Part shown: positions 55,233-63,495 of the stretch, one piece after another
How positions within the stretch are numbered: the first letter of the stretch is position 1
Layout: each line of letters begins with the position of its first letter
Assembly: GCA_965200115.1 (NCBI GenBank)
Contig: OZ241336.1
Coordinates: 1,426,001-1,490,000 of the forward strand
Source: JAPOUP01 sp026708635
GTDB taxonomy: Bacteria; Pseudomonadota; Alphaproteobacteria; Rhodobacterales; Rhodobacteraceae
Direction of reading: 5' to 3'
DNA length: 64,000 nucleotides
Notes under the pieces: generated by a model
Told to the model about the DNA's origin: nothing
The model's database searches: none
What the model saw: the letters and a program-made list of their open reading frames with translations, nothing else
Translations under genes and position numbers: made by a program

Positions 55233-56278
55233 GCGAGATCCGCTTTTGCGGCGCAGGCAAGCGCTATGACGATGTCGAGGTGATCCGCGGCCTTGACCTC
55301 AGCGTCGGGGAAGGCGAGTTCATGGTGCTTGTCGGACCCTCTGGCTGCGCGAAGTCCACCACGCTTCGCATGATGGCGGGCCTGGAAGACATCTCGTCCG
55401 GCGACCTCTTCATTGGCGGGCGCCGCGCCAACGACCTCATGCCCGCGGAGCGCAATTTCTCCATGGTGTTCCAGTCCTACGCGCTGTTCCCGAACATGTC
55501 GGTTCGCGAGAACCTGTCTTTCGGCCTGAAGCTGCGCAGAATGGCGCCAGCGACGGTATCGAGCGAGGTCGCTCGCGTGACCGAAATGCTCGGGCTGGAC
55601 GACCTGCTGGACCGAAGGCCCCGCCAACTTTCCGGCGGGCAGGCCCAGCGGGTGGCGCTTGGACGGGCGATGATCCGCAAGCCGGACGCCTTTCTCTTTG
55701 ACGAGCCGTTGTCGAATCTCGACGCCGAGCTCAGGGTGCATATGCGCGGCGAGATTTCCGAAATGCAGCGCAAGCTCGCGACAACCACCGTCTATGTCAC
55801 GCACGATCAGGTGGAGGCGATGACGATGGGCGACCGGATCGCCGTGATGGACAAGGGCCGGATCAAGCAGGTCGGAGCGCCGACGGCTCTCTACGAACGG
55901 CCAGCGAACACCTTCGTCGCAGGATTCATCGGCAGTCCGCGGATGAACCTGATGCCTGCTCAGGACTGGCTATGCGACGCCGAACCGACCGCGGGTCTCG
56001 CCAGCCGGCGTGCCGGTACGCTCGGCGTCCGTCCCGAGCACATTCTTGTCGAACCGGAAGCTGGCGCCCTGCAAATCGGCCAGGCCCGTGTCCTCCGCGT
56101 CGAGAATCTTGGCCATGAAGCGCATCTTCACCTGCGCAACGCGCGCGGTTCCGTGCTCGTTGCGCGAGGCAGCAGCGAGATCTGCGGCAGAACTTCCCCT
56201 GGCGAGACGGTGCCTCTCGCGTTCAGGCCCGAGCACCTCCATGCCTTCGACCGCGCCACCGGAGAGCGTCTGCCGTGA
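55229..56278 (+). CDS. ABC transporter ATPase, MalK/UgpC type
   Basis: 349 aa from a GTG at 55229 overlapping the RidA stop. Walker A is GPSGCAKST (Ala where Gly is usual, a variant also seen elsewhere in this class). The Q-loop is MVFQSYALFPNMSVREN, the signature LSGGQAQRVALGRAM, Walker B FLFDEPLSNLDAELR and the H-loop VYVTHDQVEAM. The C-terminal MalK-type regulatory domain has FIGSPRMN and LGVRPEHI. It energises the importer above. Confidence 0.95.
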   Translation: MSEIRFCGAGKRYDDVEVIRGLDLSVGEGEFMVLVGPSGCAKSTTLRMMAGLEDISSGDLFIGGRRANDLMPAERNFSMVFQSYALFPNMSVRENLSFGLKLRRMAPATVSSEVARVTEMLGLDDLLDRRPRQLSGGQAQRVALGRAMIRKPDAFLFDEPLSNLDAELRVHMRGEISEMQRKLATTTVYVTHDQVEAMTMGDRIAVMDKGRIKQVGAPTALYERPANTFVAGFIGSPRMNLMPAQDWLCDAEPTAGLASRRAGTLGVRPEHILVEPEAGALQIGQARVLRVENLGHEAHLHLRNARGSVLVARGSSEICGRTSPGETVPLAFRPEHLHAFDRATGERLP

Positions 56279-57483
56279 CCGAAGATCCCTTCCTGCGCTG
56301 GAACCTCACGCCTGTCATTAACGCCTCCGGCACCATGACCGGCATCGGCGCGTCACGCGTGCTGCCCGAGGTGCGCGTGTCGGTGGACGCCATACTGGGG
56401 GAGTTCGTCGGGATGGACGAGCTGCAGGCGCGTGCGAGCGCGGTCATCGCGCGTGCCACCGGTGCCGAGGCGGGCTGCGTCACCGCCTGCTCAGCTGCGG
56501 CCATGAGCCAGACCGTCGCCGCTTGCCTGACCGGTACGGACCCGGCGCGGATAGAGGCGCTGCCCGAGGTCGCCGGCGAGCGCCGCGTGCTTCTCTCCGC
56601 GGGTCACATGGTGAACTACGGCGCGCCCGTCGATCAGGCGATTCGCATTGCCGGCGCGGACGTGGTGCGGGTCGGAACCTCTGCAGCCTGCGAGACCTGG
56701 CATCTTCGCGCAGCGCTTGAGCAGGGGGCGGCGGCCGCAATGTACGTCGTGTCGCATCACACGGTGCGCGAGAACGAACTCCCGATGGACGTCTTCATCG
56801 CGACTTGCCGGGAACACGGCGTGCCGGTGATCGTTGACATGGCATCCGAGCACGACCTACGCGGCCCCGTCGCGCTCGGCGCCGCAGCGGCGATCTACTC
56901 GGGCCACAAGTTTCTCCAGGGAATCACGAGCGGAATCGTTGCGGGCGCCTCGGACTTTGTCTGCGCGACCTATCTGCAGCACCGGGGAATCGGGCGCACC
57001 ATGAAGGCCGGCAAGGAAAGCGTCGTAGGCGCGATGGCTGCCCTGGAGCTGTGGGAGGCCCGGGACCACGCCGCCGCGCGAGCTGCCGAGGACGTGCGGG
57101 TCGAGCTGCTGATGCAGGGCCTGGCCGGCATTCCCGGACTTGCGCTTTCACGCCATGCCGACTGGACCGGCAACCCGATCACCCGGGTCCGGGTCGCGGT
57201 CGATCCCGGCGCTGCCGGGTTCAACGCCTGGGAGCTTGCCGGTCGCCTCGGGGCGCGGTCGCCCCGGGTTGCCGTGCGGGATGACCTGATCGAGCGGCAG
57301 GAGATATATCTCGACCCCTGCAATCTCACCGATTCAGATTCGAAGGAGGTTGTGACGGCGATTCGGGCGGAGGCGGTGGGATTCCGCGACCGTGGAGATG
57401 GTTGCCGCATCGGCTGGAGCGACGCCAAGGGTGCGCGGGAAGAGGCTGCGAAAGCATGGAGGGGCGACAGGCATGTGCCTTGA
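56275..57483 (+). CDS. SelA/DgaE-like PLP-dependent enzyme
   Basis: 402 aa fold-type I PLP enzyme. VINASGTMTGIGASRVLP, CVTACSAAAMSQTVAACL, VIVDMASEHDL and the Schiff-base Lys in AIYSGHKFLQGITSG are typical of the SelA-like group that includes D-glucosaminate-6-phosphate ammonia-lyase (DgaE). Here no tRNA-Sec genes are near and the context is catabolic. It is therefore likely to remove ammonia from an amino-sugar acid or similar compound, giving an enamine for RidA (inference). It starts inside the ATPase stop. Confidence 0.8.
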   Translation: MTEDPFLRWNLTPVINASGTMTGIGASRVLPEVRVSVDAILGEFVGMDELQARASAVIARATGAEAGCVTACSAAAMSQTVAACLTGTDPARIEALPEVAGERRVLLSAGHMVNYGAPVDQAIRIAGADVVRVGTSAACETWHLRAALEQGAAAAMYVVSHHTVRENELPMDVFIATCREHGVPVIVDMASEHDLRGPVALGAAAAIYSGHKFLQGITSGIVAGASDFVCATYLQHRGIGRTMKAGKESVVGAMAALELWEARDHAAARAAEDVRVELLMQGLAGIPGLALSRHADWTGNPITRVRVAVDPGAAGFNAWELAGRLGARSPRVAVRDDLIERQEIYLDPCNLTDSDSKEVVTAIRAEAVGFRDRGDGCRIGWSDAKGAREEAAKAWRGDRHVP

Positions 57484-58243
57484 AGGCAGGCGCATCATCG
57501 TCACGGGAGCGGCGCGCGGGATCGGCCTTGCCGTGGTCCGCGCCTGCCTTGACGCGGGCGGCGAGCTGCTGGCCACCGATTCGGATGGCAAGGCCCTTGC
57601 CGCCGCTGCAAAGAGCCTCGGACGCCGTTCGGGGCGGTTGCGGCATCACCAAGCCGACATCGGCAAGCCCGAGAGCGTCGCCAAGGCGCTCGCCTCCGTC
57701 CCTGACTGGCCTTCCCTCGACTGTCTCGTCAACAATGCCGCGATGCTGGACATCAGCGACTCGGCGACCGTCACCGATCAACGCTTCGCCGAGGTGCTGA
57801 ACGTCAACCTCACCGGCGCTCTCCGGGTCACCCGGGCGGCACTGCCGCTTCTTCGGCGGTCGAGCGCGCCTTCCATCGTCAACACGCTGTCGACCCAAGC
57901 CTTCTTCGGGGTACCGCGTTCTGCCGCCTATGCGGCGGCGAAGGGCGGGCTTTACATGCTGACACGTTCGATGGCCGTCGATTTTGGCGCCGAGGGGATA
58001 CGCGTCAACGCGGTCGCCCCGGGCTTTGTCGACACCCGAATGGCCATCACCGAAGACGGCGCGCACGAGCATGAACTGGACGATTTCAGGACCCACTACA
58101 TCGATGCCGGCCGCATTCCGCTTCGCCGCTCCGGAACGCCGGAGGACTGTGCCGGAGCCTTTGTCTTCCTGCTTTCCGACAGCGCCCGCTACATCACGGG
58201 CCAGGCGCTGTGCGTCGACGGCGGCTTGAGCGCGACCTACTGA
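57473..58243 (+). CDS. Short-chain dehydrogenase/reductase
   Basis: 256 aa classical SDR. The NAD(P) site is VTGAARGIGLAVV, with CLVNNAAMLD, catalytic Ser in IVNTLSTQAFFGVP, YxxxK in SAAYAAAKGGLYML and a C-terminal ITGQALCVDGGLSATY. The ATG at 57473 lies inside the upstream gene with GGAGGGG before it. It ends the operon proper and probably oxidises a hydroxyl of the sugar-type substrate. Confidence 0.92.
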   Translation: MCLEGRRIIVTGAARGIGLAVVRACLDAGGELLATDSDGKALAAAAKSLGRRSGRLRHHQADIGKPESVAKALASVPDWPSLDCLVNNAAMLDISDSATVTDQRFAEVLNVNLTGALRVTRAALPLLRRSSAPSIVNTLSTQAFFGVPRSAAYAAAKGGLYMLTRSMAVDFGAEGIRVNAVAPGFVDTRMAITEDGAHEHELDDFRTHYIDAGRIPLRRSGTPEDCAGAFVFLLSDSARYITGQALCVDGGLSATY

Positions 58244-59096
58244 TGGCGACCGCACCGGAAACCCGCCGCTTCGGAAGGGCGCCGGCCGTCGGCGGCAACG
58301 GCGTCAGGAAAAATCCGGATCGCGGCGCGCTGACCTCGTCCGCTTGCAGACGCTCAGGCCTCGGTGCGGCCATCCGGAACGCGGTGAAGCAGAGCTTGCC
58401 CGGATCGGCCGCCGCGTTCGCCTGCGGGCGCGGGCAGCTCCCTTCCGGAGCCGAAGGGGGCATTCCCATGGCGGACATGGCGCTTTGCGGCAGCTTTCCG
58501 CCTGCGAAGGGGGGGCGGACGGGCGGAGGCGCTCGTTTGCCAGGCGCCGGCCCTCCCGCCGCCCGAGACCGCGCGCATGAACGGTCGCTTGCCAGGGCGC
58601 AGCGTCTCGGGCGGTCTTCCGCCTGCCGTAAGCGGATCCCTGCGGCACTGAACGCCCCGTCCTCTCCCCTCGCGACCATCGGCCTGGTTTGGCGGAACCG
58701 GTCGGGAGAACCATCGACATGACTGCCGCTGCTCCCGCGAAACGGCGGATCTTGGCAAGGAACGCCCTCCCCGAGGTTCCTGACGCAATCGGCCGCCCTG
58801 AAGGCGCGACACGCGGTCGCGGGGCAAGGCGCCGGCGCGCAGGCCCGGACGACGACGGCATGAACCGCCGCCTTGCAGTCGGCGGCTTCGGCCGTCGGGC
58901 CGAAGTCTCTCCCGGCAGGCCGTGCCCCGCTCGCCTTCCATGGCGGCTCCCTCCTTGCCGGCGTCGCGCGGCAGGATCAGGCGTGCGAAGGCTGGGGCGC
59001 GACGGACGCGCCTTCGCCTTTGGCCGCTGGCCGTCGATCCCGCGCCGTGCAATGCCGGCGCTCGCCTTGACTCGCAGAGCCTGAGAGACCTGTCCG
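58244..59096. other. 850-bp G+C-rich region without a supported gene
   Basis: Long frames exist on both strands, as expected from the base composition, but their translations are Arg/Ala/Gly/Pro-rich and lack any family pattern. It may be a decayed gene between the SDR gene and the second alcohol dehydrogenase gene, whose own promoter could lie here. Confidence 0.4.
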
Positions 59097-60170
59097 ATGA
59101 AGAAGGATCCAGTTCAAGGACACGGCCACGAATTGGACAGCGGCTTTCCCACCGTCTTCGGCAGAGGGCTGCTCGGAGAGTTCCGGGATTTCGTCAATCC
59201 ACCTTTCCTGTTGGTCACGATGAACGATCTCTGGCCTGTCTTTCGACACCACTTCGAGGGTGCCTCCTGCCGCCCGTATTTCTGCGGATCGATCAAACGG
59301 GCGGACCTGGAGCGCGATGCCGCAGGGCTCAAGGGCATGCGGGCCATCGTCGGGTTGGGAGGCGGCCAGGCGCTCGACGTGGCAAAGTTCTTCGCCTGGT
59401 GCCTCAACTTGCCGTTGTTCCAGGCACCGACGGCGCTCTCGGTCAACGCCGTGTACGGACAGCGTGCAGGCGTTCGCGTGGATGGCAGAGTGTCTTACGT
59501 GGGCTGGGCCGTGCCGCAGGCGATTTACGTCGACTACGACGTTCTGGCAGCCTGCCCGCCTGCGCTCAACTGGTCCGGGATAGGAGACGTGCTGTGTTTT
59601 CATACCGGGGTTCTCGACTGGCGGTACGCTGAGCGCGAGGGAAGGATAGAGGAGAAGTGGCGCTATGACGAAGGCCTTGCGAAGCGGTCGCTCGCCAAGG
59701 TCAGTTCCATTGTCGAGAACGTGGACAACATCCGCGCGATGAACGACCGTGGGATCGAGGCCTTGGTCGACGGGCTGAAATGGGGCACGAGCTATCACGG
59801 TGCAGGGTGGTGCCCTCGCCACATCGAGGGCACGGAACATTTCCTTTTCTACACTCTCGAGGCGCTGACCGGCAGGAAGTTTCTCCACGGCCAGCCGGTC
59901 GGGCTCGGCGTGATCGTCGGCTCGATGCTCCACGAGCAGGGAACCGAGGAAATGCTCGACACGATCTCCGGCATCGGTCTGGACATCCGCCCGGAGGCGA
60001 TGGGGCTGACCTGGCACCAGCTTGAAGAAGGTCTCCGGACGATGCGGGCCTTCGTGAACGAGGCCGGGCTTTGGCACTCGATCGCACACGACGTGCAGGT
60101 CACGGATGGCTGTGTCGCCGACTTGCGGCGGAGGCTGGCGAGCGCCTACGCCAATGCCGGCCACCCCTGA
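59097..60170 (+). CDS. Iron-containing alcohol dehydrogenase family protein, paralogue 2
   Basis: 357 aa, a paralogue of the protein at 53677: IVGLGGGQALDVAKFFAWCL, APTALSVNAVYGQRAG, SGIGDVLCFHTGVLDWR, GWCPRHIEGTEHFLFYTLEA and KFLHGQPVGLG keep the same metal- and NAD-binding blocks. It lies outside the tight operon, 850 bp downstream, but in the same direction. Keeping two diverged copies suggests different substrates or two steps in one pathway, or a hetero-oligomer. Confidence 0.83.
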   Translation: MKKDPVQGHGHELDSGFPTVFGRGLLGEFRDFVNPPFLLVTMNDLWPVFRHHFEGASCRPYFCGSIKRADLERDAAGLKGMRAIVGLGGGQALDVAKFFAWCLNLPLFQAPTALSVNAVYGQRAGVRVDGRVSYVGWAVPQAIYVDYDVLAACPPALNWSGIGDVLCFHTGVLDWRYAEREGRIEEKWRYDEGLAKRSLAKVSSIVENVDNIRAMNDRGIEALVDGLKWGTSYHGAGWCPRHIEGTEHFLFYTLEALTGRKFLHGQPVGLGVIVGSMLHEQGTEEMLDTISGIGLDIRPEAMGLTWHQLEEGLRTMRAFVNEAGLWHSIAHDVQVTDGCVADLRRRLASAYANAGHP

Positions 60171-60332
60171 GGTGCGGCGGCGACAGGGCCGACACTGGCT
60201 CGAGCCGTCTTTCCCGATCCCGAGATGAGGCTGACCTTGAATCCGGGTGCCTCTGGCGTGCATGCACGGGCCGTTTGCGGGACCGCGCCGAAGCGGAGTA
60301 GCCTTGCGCCATGCGCGGGACCGGCCGGGAAG

Positions 60333-60456
60333 ATGTGCGACGACCTTGATCCGAAGGGACTGATCCGCGAAAGCTACCGGATCGCGGGCATCGGGGAGCC
60401 CGAGTGCCGCGCGATCTTTCTTGACTGGGCGATCGCGCTGCCGGAAGGCCGCGCCA
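60333..60456 (+). pseudogene. N-terminal remnant of a small conserved protein found near his genes
   Basis: CDDLDPKGLIRESYRIAGIG EPECRAIFLDWAIALPEGRA matches what I recall of a short conserved alphaproteobacterial protein of unknown function. After about 41 codons the similarity stops and the frame runs on through unrelated G+C-rich sequence. It lies beside the truncated hisH, so both may come from one disrupted chromosomal segment. Confidence 0.45.
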
Positions 60457-60781
60457 GAGCGGTGAATCCCTCCGGTTTCCTTCTGATTGCCAGCCTTTTG
60501 TGCAGCAAGCCTTCGGCGAGGCGTGACGGCTTTTCTTCATGCCCGTCTCGCCGCCCTTCTCGGCTTCCGGCGGCGCCCCGAACCATTCCGTGGACCGCGC
60601 CGCATGATACGCGCCGGTACCGAATGGTTGATCGTGCCTGCCTTCCGTCCTTGCGGCCGTCCGTTCGGCTGCAGGTGTCACCGGTTGAGCGTACGCTTCC
60701 GGTCCCTCCGGAGCGGGCGGCGCCAAGTGTCCCTCCTCGGCTTGTCGGCCTTGTTGCGGCGGTCCTGGCGGCCGCGCCCCC
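60457..60781. other. Gap before hisH
   Basis: About 325 bp of G+C-rich sequence; no gene, terminator or repeat is evident. Confidence 0.3.
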
Positions 60782-61174
60782 TCAGGGACGCCACGCAAGC
60801 CAGTTAGCGATCAGGCGCAGCCCTGCGGCCTGGCTCTTCTCCGGATGGAACTGGGTCTCGACCATCGTGCCGCGGGCCACGATCGCCGTTACGTCGCCTC
60901 CGTAGTCGCAGCGGGCGATCCGTTCGGCGAGGTTGGCCATCTCCATCTGGTAAGAGTGGACGAAATAGGCGTGGTGTCCGCTCGCAACGCCGTCGAGGAC
61001 GGGGTGAGAGCGATCGACGATCAGCTCGTTCCAGCCCATGTGCGGCACCTTCAGAGCCGGGTTCCCCGGATCGATCCTTCTTACCGTGCCGTTGATCCAG
61101 CCGAGGCCCTCCACCTCCTCGTATTCGTGACCCTTGCGCGCCATGAGCTGCATGCCCACGCAGATGCCCAGAAA
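60782..61174 (-). pseudogene. hisH: Imidazole glycerol phosphate synthase glutaminase subunit, 5'-truncated
   Basis: About 130 C-terminal codons. The nucleophile region FLGICVGMQLMARKGHEYEE, then VPHMGWNELIVDRSHPVLDG, HHAYFVHSYQME and the catalytic His/Glu in ETQFHPEKSQ are intact. The first 80 or so residues, which start the glutaminase fold, are missing: at 61175 the sequence passes directly into IS5-family transposase DNA. The product cannot be functional, so histidine synthesis would need a second copy elsewhere. Confidence 0.88.
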
Positions 61175-61483
61175 CGGACGCCATGCGGGCGCGGACCGGG
61201 GACACGCTTCCGGGCGGGAAGTCCGACCCCGGCGGCACGGCTGCGGACAGCCGCCTCTTCGTGGAGGCGGTTCCGCACGGGATCGCCGTAGCGCGACCTC
61301 CCCGAGCGGTTCGGCAGGTGGGGCGGCGTCTCCAGGCGGTTCCGGCGTCGGCCGCTTCTGGGGGTCCTCGGGTGTGTTTCCGACACCCTGTCGGAGGAGT
61401 CCTGCCTCGAGTGCGTGTCCGGCGGCGGCACGGTGGTCCAGGCGCACCGGAAGGCGGCCGGCGCGAAAGCATCCATGTCTTGA
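61175..61483 (+). mobile_element. IS5-family transposase fragment interrupting hisH
   Basis: It matches the 5' half of the transposase at 30564 (RARTGDTLPGGKSDPGGTAA, later a frame with CVSGGGTVVQAHRKAAGAKA). It shares the VSGGGT replacement of the first catalytic Asp. No terminal inverted repeat is present at either edge, so a deletion after insertion removed both ends together with the hisH 5' part. Confidence 0.75.
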
Positions 61484-61508
61484 GTCAAGCCCGGATCCGG
61501 CCTTTTCC

Positions 61509-61524
61509 GGGGGGGGGGGGGGGG
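61509..61524 (+). repeat. 16-G homopolymer
   Basis: A run of 16 G in a non-coding junk stretch between the IS5 fragment and the chimeric transposase. It is a likely site of slippage or assembly error. Confidence 0.8.
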
Positions 61525-61638
61525 TCCGGGGATCGGGATCGGGGTTTTCCACAGCCTGTCCACATCCGGACGGCCGTCCGGGCAGGCGGAGCGCGCCGGC
61601 CGCAAGGGTGCGGCCGTCCGGCTGGTTCGTTCCGGGCG

Positions 61639-62511
61639 TCAGGCGGCGGCGTCCGCCGTCCTGTCCTCCCACACGCGCCGGTCGCGGAGAGGGACGTTCA
61701 CGGTCACGACCGGTTTCCGCATGACCGCGGTCACGGCGACCTTGTGGCACTTGCCCCTTTCCCTGAGCCGGACGTAGAACGCCGCCATCTCCCGGACGAA
61801 CTCACTGACCGAATGGCATACCGTTCCGTGATCACGGTCCAATCCGACGTAACCGGAATGCTCGTCGGTGTAGACGGTGGAGTCCCGATCGGTGTTGGCA
61901 TGGACGAAGCCTTGCAGCGTCTCCGATTTCTGGTCGGAAATCACCTTCGCGCGTATCTCCCAGGTGTGGCGATCCTTGATGGCGGTCACCACTGACTTGC
62001 CGCCTCCGCCACGATCCGCGTTCAACTTTTTCGACTTGTGCTTGTTGGCCTCGCGGCCGCCGACATAGGTCTCGTCAACCTCCACCGGCCCGGACATTGG
62101 ATCGTCATCGTCATCGCGCTTGAAGGTCTCGCGTATGCGCTGGAGCATGAACCAAGCCGTCTTTTGGGTCACCTTGATGTCGCGATGCAGCTTCATGCTG
62201 GATACGTCTTTAAGCGAAGTCATGTGCAGGTAGATCGCCATGACCCACTTGCGGAACGGCAGGGGCGAGCCTTCCATGACGGTCCCCTTGCGCACGCTGA
62301 AGTGCTTGCCGCATCCGTTGCACCAATAGGGCATCGGAGGCTTTCCCTTGCACTCAACGGTATGGACGGAACCGCAGTGCGGGCACACTCTGCCATCCTT
62401 CCATACGATTGACTCAAACCATTTCCGCGCGGTTTCCTCATCGGGAAACATGTCTATGATCTCGATTATCGACAGTCCCTTGCGGAATGATTTTCCCGGT
62501 GCGTTCGCCAT
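61639..62511 (-). CDS. Chimeric transposase: IS1595-type front, IS110-type tail
   Basis: 290 codons in one frame. Residues 1 to about 240 are IS1595/ISXO2-like: zinc ribbon VCPHCGSVHT...YWCNGCGKHF, SVRKGTVMEGSPLPFRKWVM, VTQKTAWFMLQRIRE, and the DDE start VEVDETYVGGREANKHKSKK, TVYTDEHSGY, VCHSVSEFV. The expected end (NGIESFWxxLKRGxxG with the last acidic residue) is absent. Instead comes FYVRLRERGKCHKVAVTAVM RKPVVTVN, the C-terminal pattern of IS110-family transposases. It should be inactive. Confidence 0.75.
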   Translation of the reverse strand: MANAPGKSFRKGLSIIEIIDMFPDEETARKWFESIVWKDGRVCPHCGSVHTVECKGKPPMPYWCNGCGKHFSVRKGTVMEGSPLPFRKWVMAIYLHMTSLKDVSSMKLHRDIKVTQKTAWFMLQRIRETFKRDDDDDPMSGPVEVDETYVGGREANKHKSKKLNADRGGGGKSVVTAIKDRHTWEIRAKVISDQKSETLQGFVHANTDRDSTVYTDEHSGYVGLDRDHGTVCHSVSEFVREMAAFYVRLRERGKCHKVAVTAVMRKPVVTVNVPLRDRRVWEDRTADAAA

Positions 62512-62554
62512 CTCAATCCCCTTGCCGAATCAGTGATCCGAATTTAGGGGCGAT

Positions 62555-62591
62555 GGCAACTTTAGTCAAGTATATAATTCCCCTAAACAGA
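62555..62591 (-). repeat. IS1595-type terminal inverted repeat with flanking 10-mer (right)
   Basis: Read inward on the minus strand: GGGGAATTATATACTTG then ACTAAAG. It is the outer end of the IS1595-type element (transposase start 44 bp inside). CCCCTAAACA at 62580-62589 repeats the 10-mer at 47271. Confidence 0.6.
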
Positions 62592-62755
62592 GAGCCTCCA
62601 TGTCTTTCTCGGCGATCGAGGCTTTATTTTGCGAGACCGCATCGGGCATTTATACCGCTAGGCGGGGTGATCGGCATGTCCGGCAACACGTGGTTAGCAA
62701 CCGGGTCCGTTTCCGACCCACATTCCCGTCTGTTTGGCCGCTGAGAACAACCCGA

Positions 62756-62860
62756 TCACAAGCCAGTCATCTTGGAAACCGTAGGCCGGGAAATCCCGCT
62801 CACCGCCGCAAACTCCTCCATGTTCCTGACTCTCGTCCGCGACACGACTTCGTCTTCGCA
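62756..62860 (-). pseudogene. LacI-family regulator, N-terminal HTH remnant
   Basis: VVSRTRVRNMEEFAAVSGIS RPTVSKMTGL followed by TGA. EEFAAVSGISRPTVSK is the DNA-binding helix-turn-helix of LacI-type repressors, which would normally continue YFNDP. No normal start precedes it and the effector domain is missing. It may be the former regulator of the uronate genes, now separated from them by the 15-kb block (inference). Confidence 0.6.
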
Positions 62861-63495
62861 AAAAAAGCTTTTGGTACAGGCGCATCCTAGACCTCACCCC
62901 CACAGGCACGATACCTAAGGTGCTTTACGCGCACAAACTTCCGCTGACGGTGGCTAGGAGTATTGGGGCGAAGGCCCCAGATCGTCTTTGGAGGCGAAGG
63001 CAAACCCCGGCACCGGAAGCGTTTGGCCGGCATCTGCGTCTGGACCGGACGACCGCGCAACGTCTCGCCCTTCGCCCCCTGTCCTCCGATGCGTCCGGGC
63101 GTTTTCAATCCCTTTCGAGCCCGCCGCCGTGCGGAAGTGGCGGGCATAGACGGAACGCTCCGGACCGCGGCCTGTTCCGGCAACATCCACCAAACAGGAT
63201 TCCAACCGCAATCCGGGGACCGGAACTGGGCAGGCATATCGATTGGGAAAGGGTGAGACACTACCTTGACGGTCTCCACAACGCGTTCGACGGTCCCGGG
63301 CGGAGGTTCCGGGTCTTCCCTCAGCTTGCGAAATCAACGGCTGCTTGCCACAGATTCGGTATACGGGACTGGAGAATGCCGGCCCGGTCAATGACAGGGA
63401 TCCACTCGGGATACGTCAAGACAGGACGCGGGGGTCAAAGCGGGGGTTCTGGAACAGGCCTCCAGAGCGTTTTTCATGCAATACCGCAAGGGGTA
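62861..63495. other. Gap before the sensor kinase gene
   Basis: About 630 bp. Frames are open on both strands (for example minus 62954-63391), but their translations are Arg/Pro/Gly-rich without family features. It is probably decayed sequence. Confidence 0.35.

Noticed and set aside
58210..59052. Long open frames on both strands between the SDR gene and the second alcohol dehydrogenase gene
   Set aside because: Arg/Ala/Gly/Pro-rich translations without motifs; length is explained by high G+C. Left as an unassigned gap.
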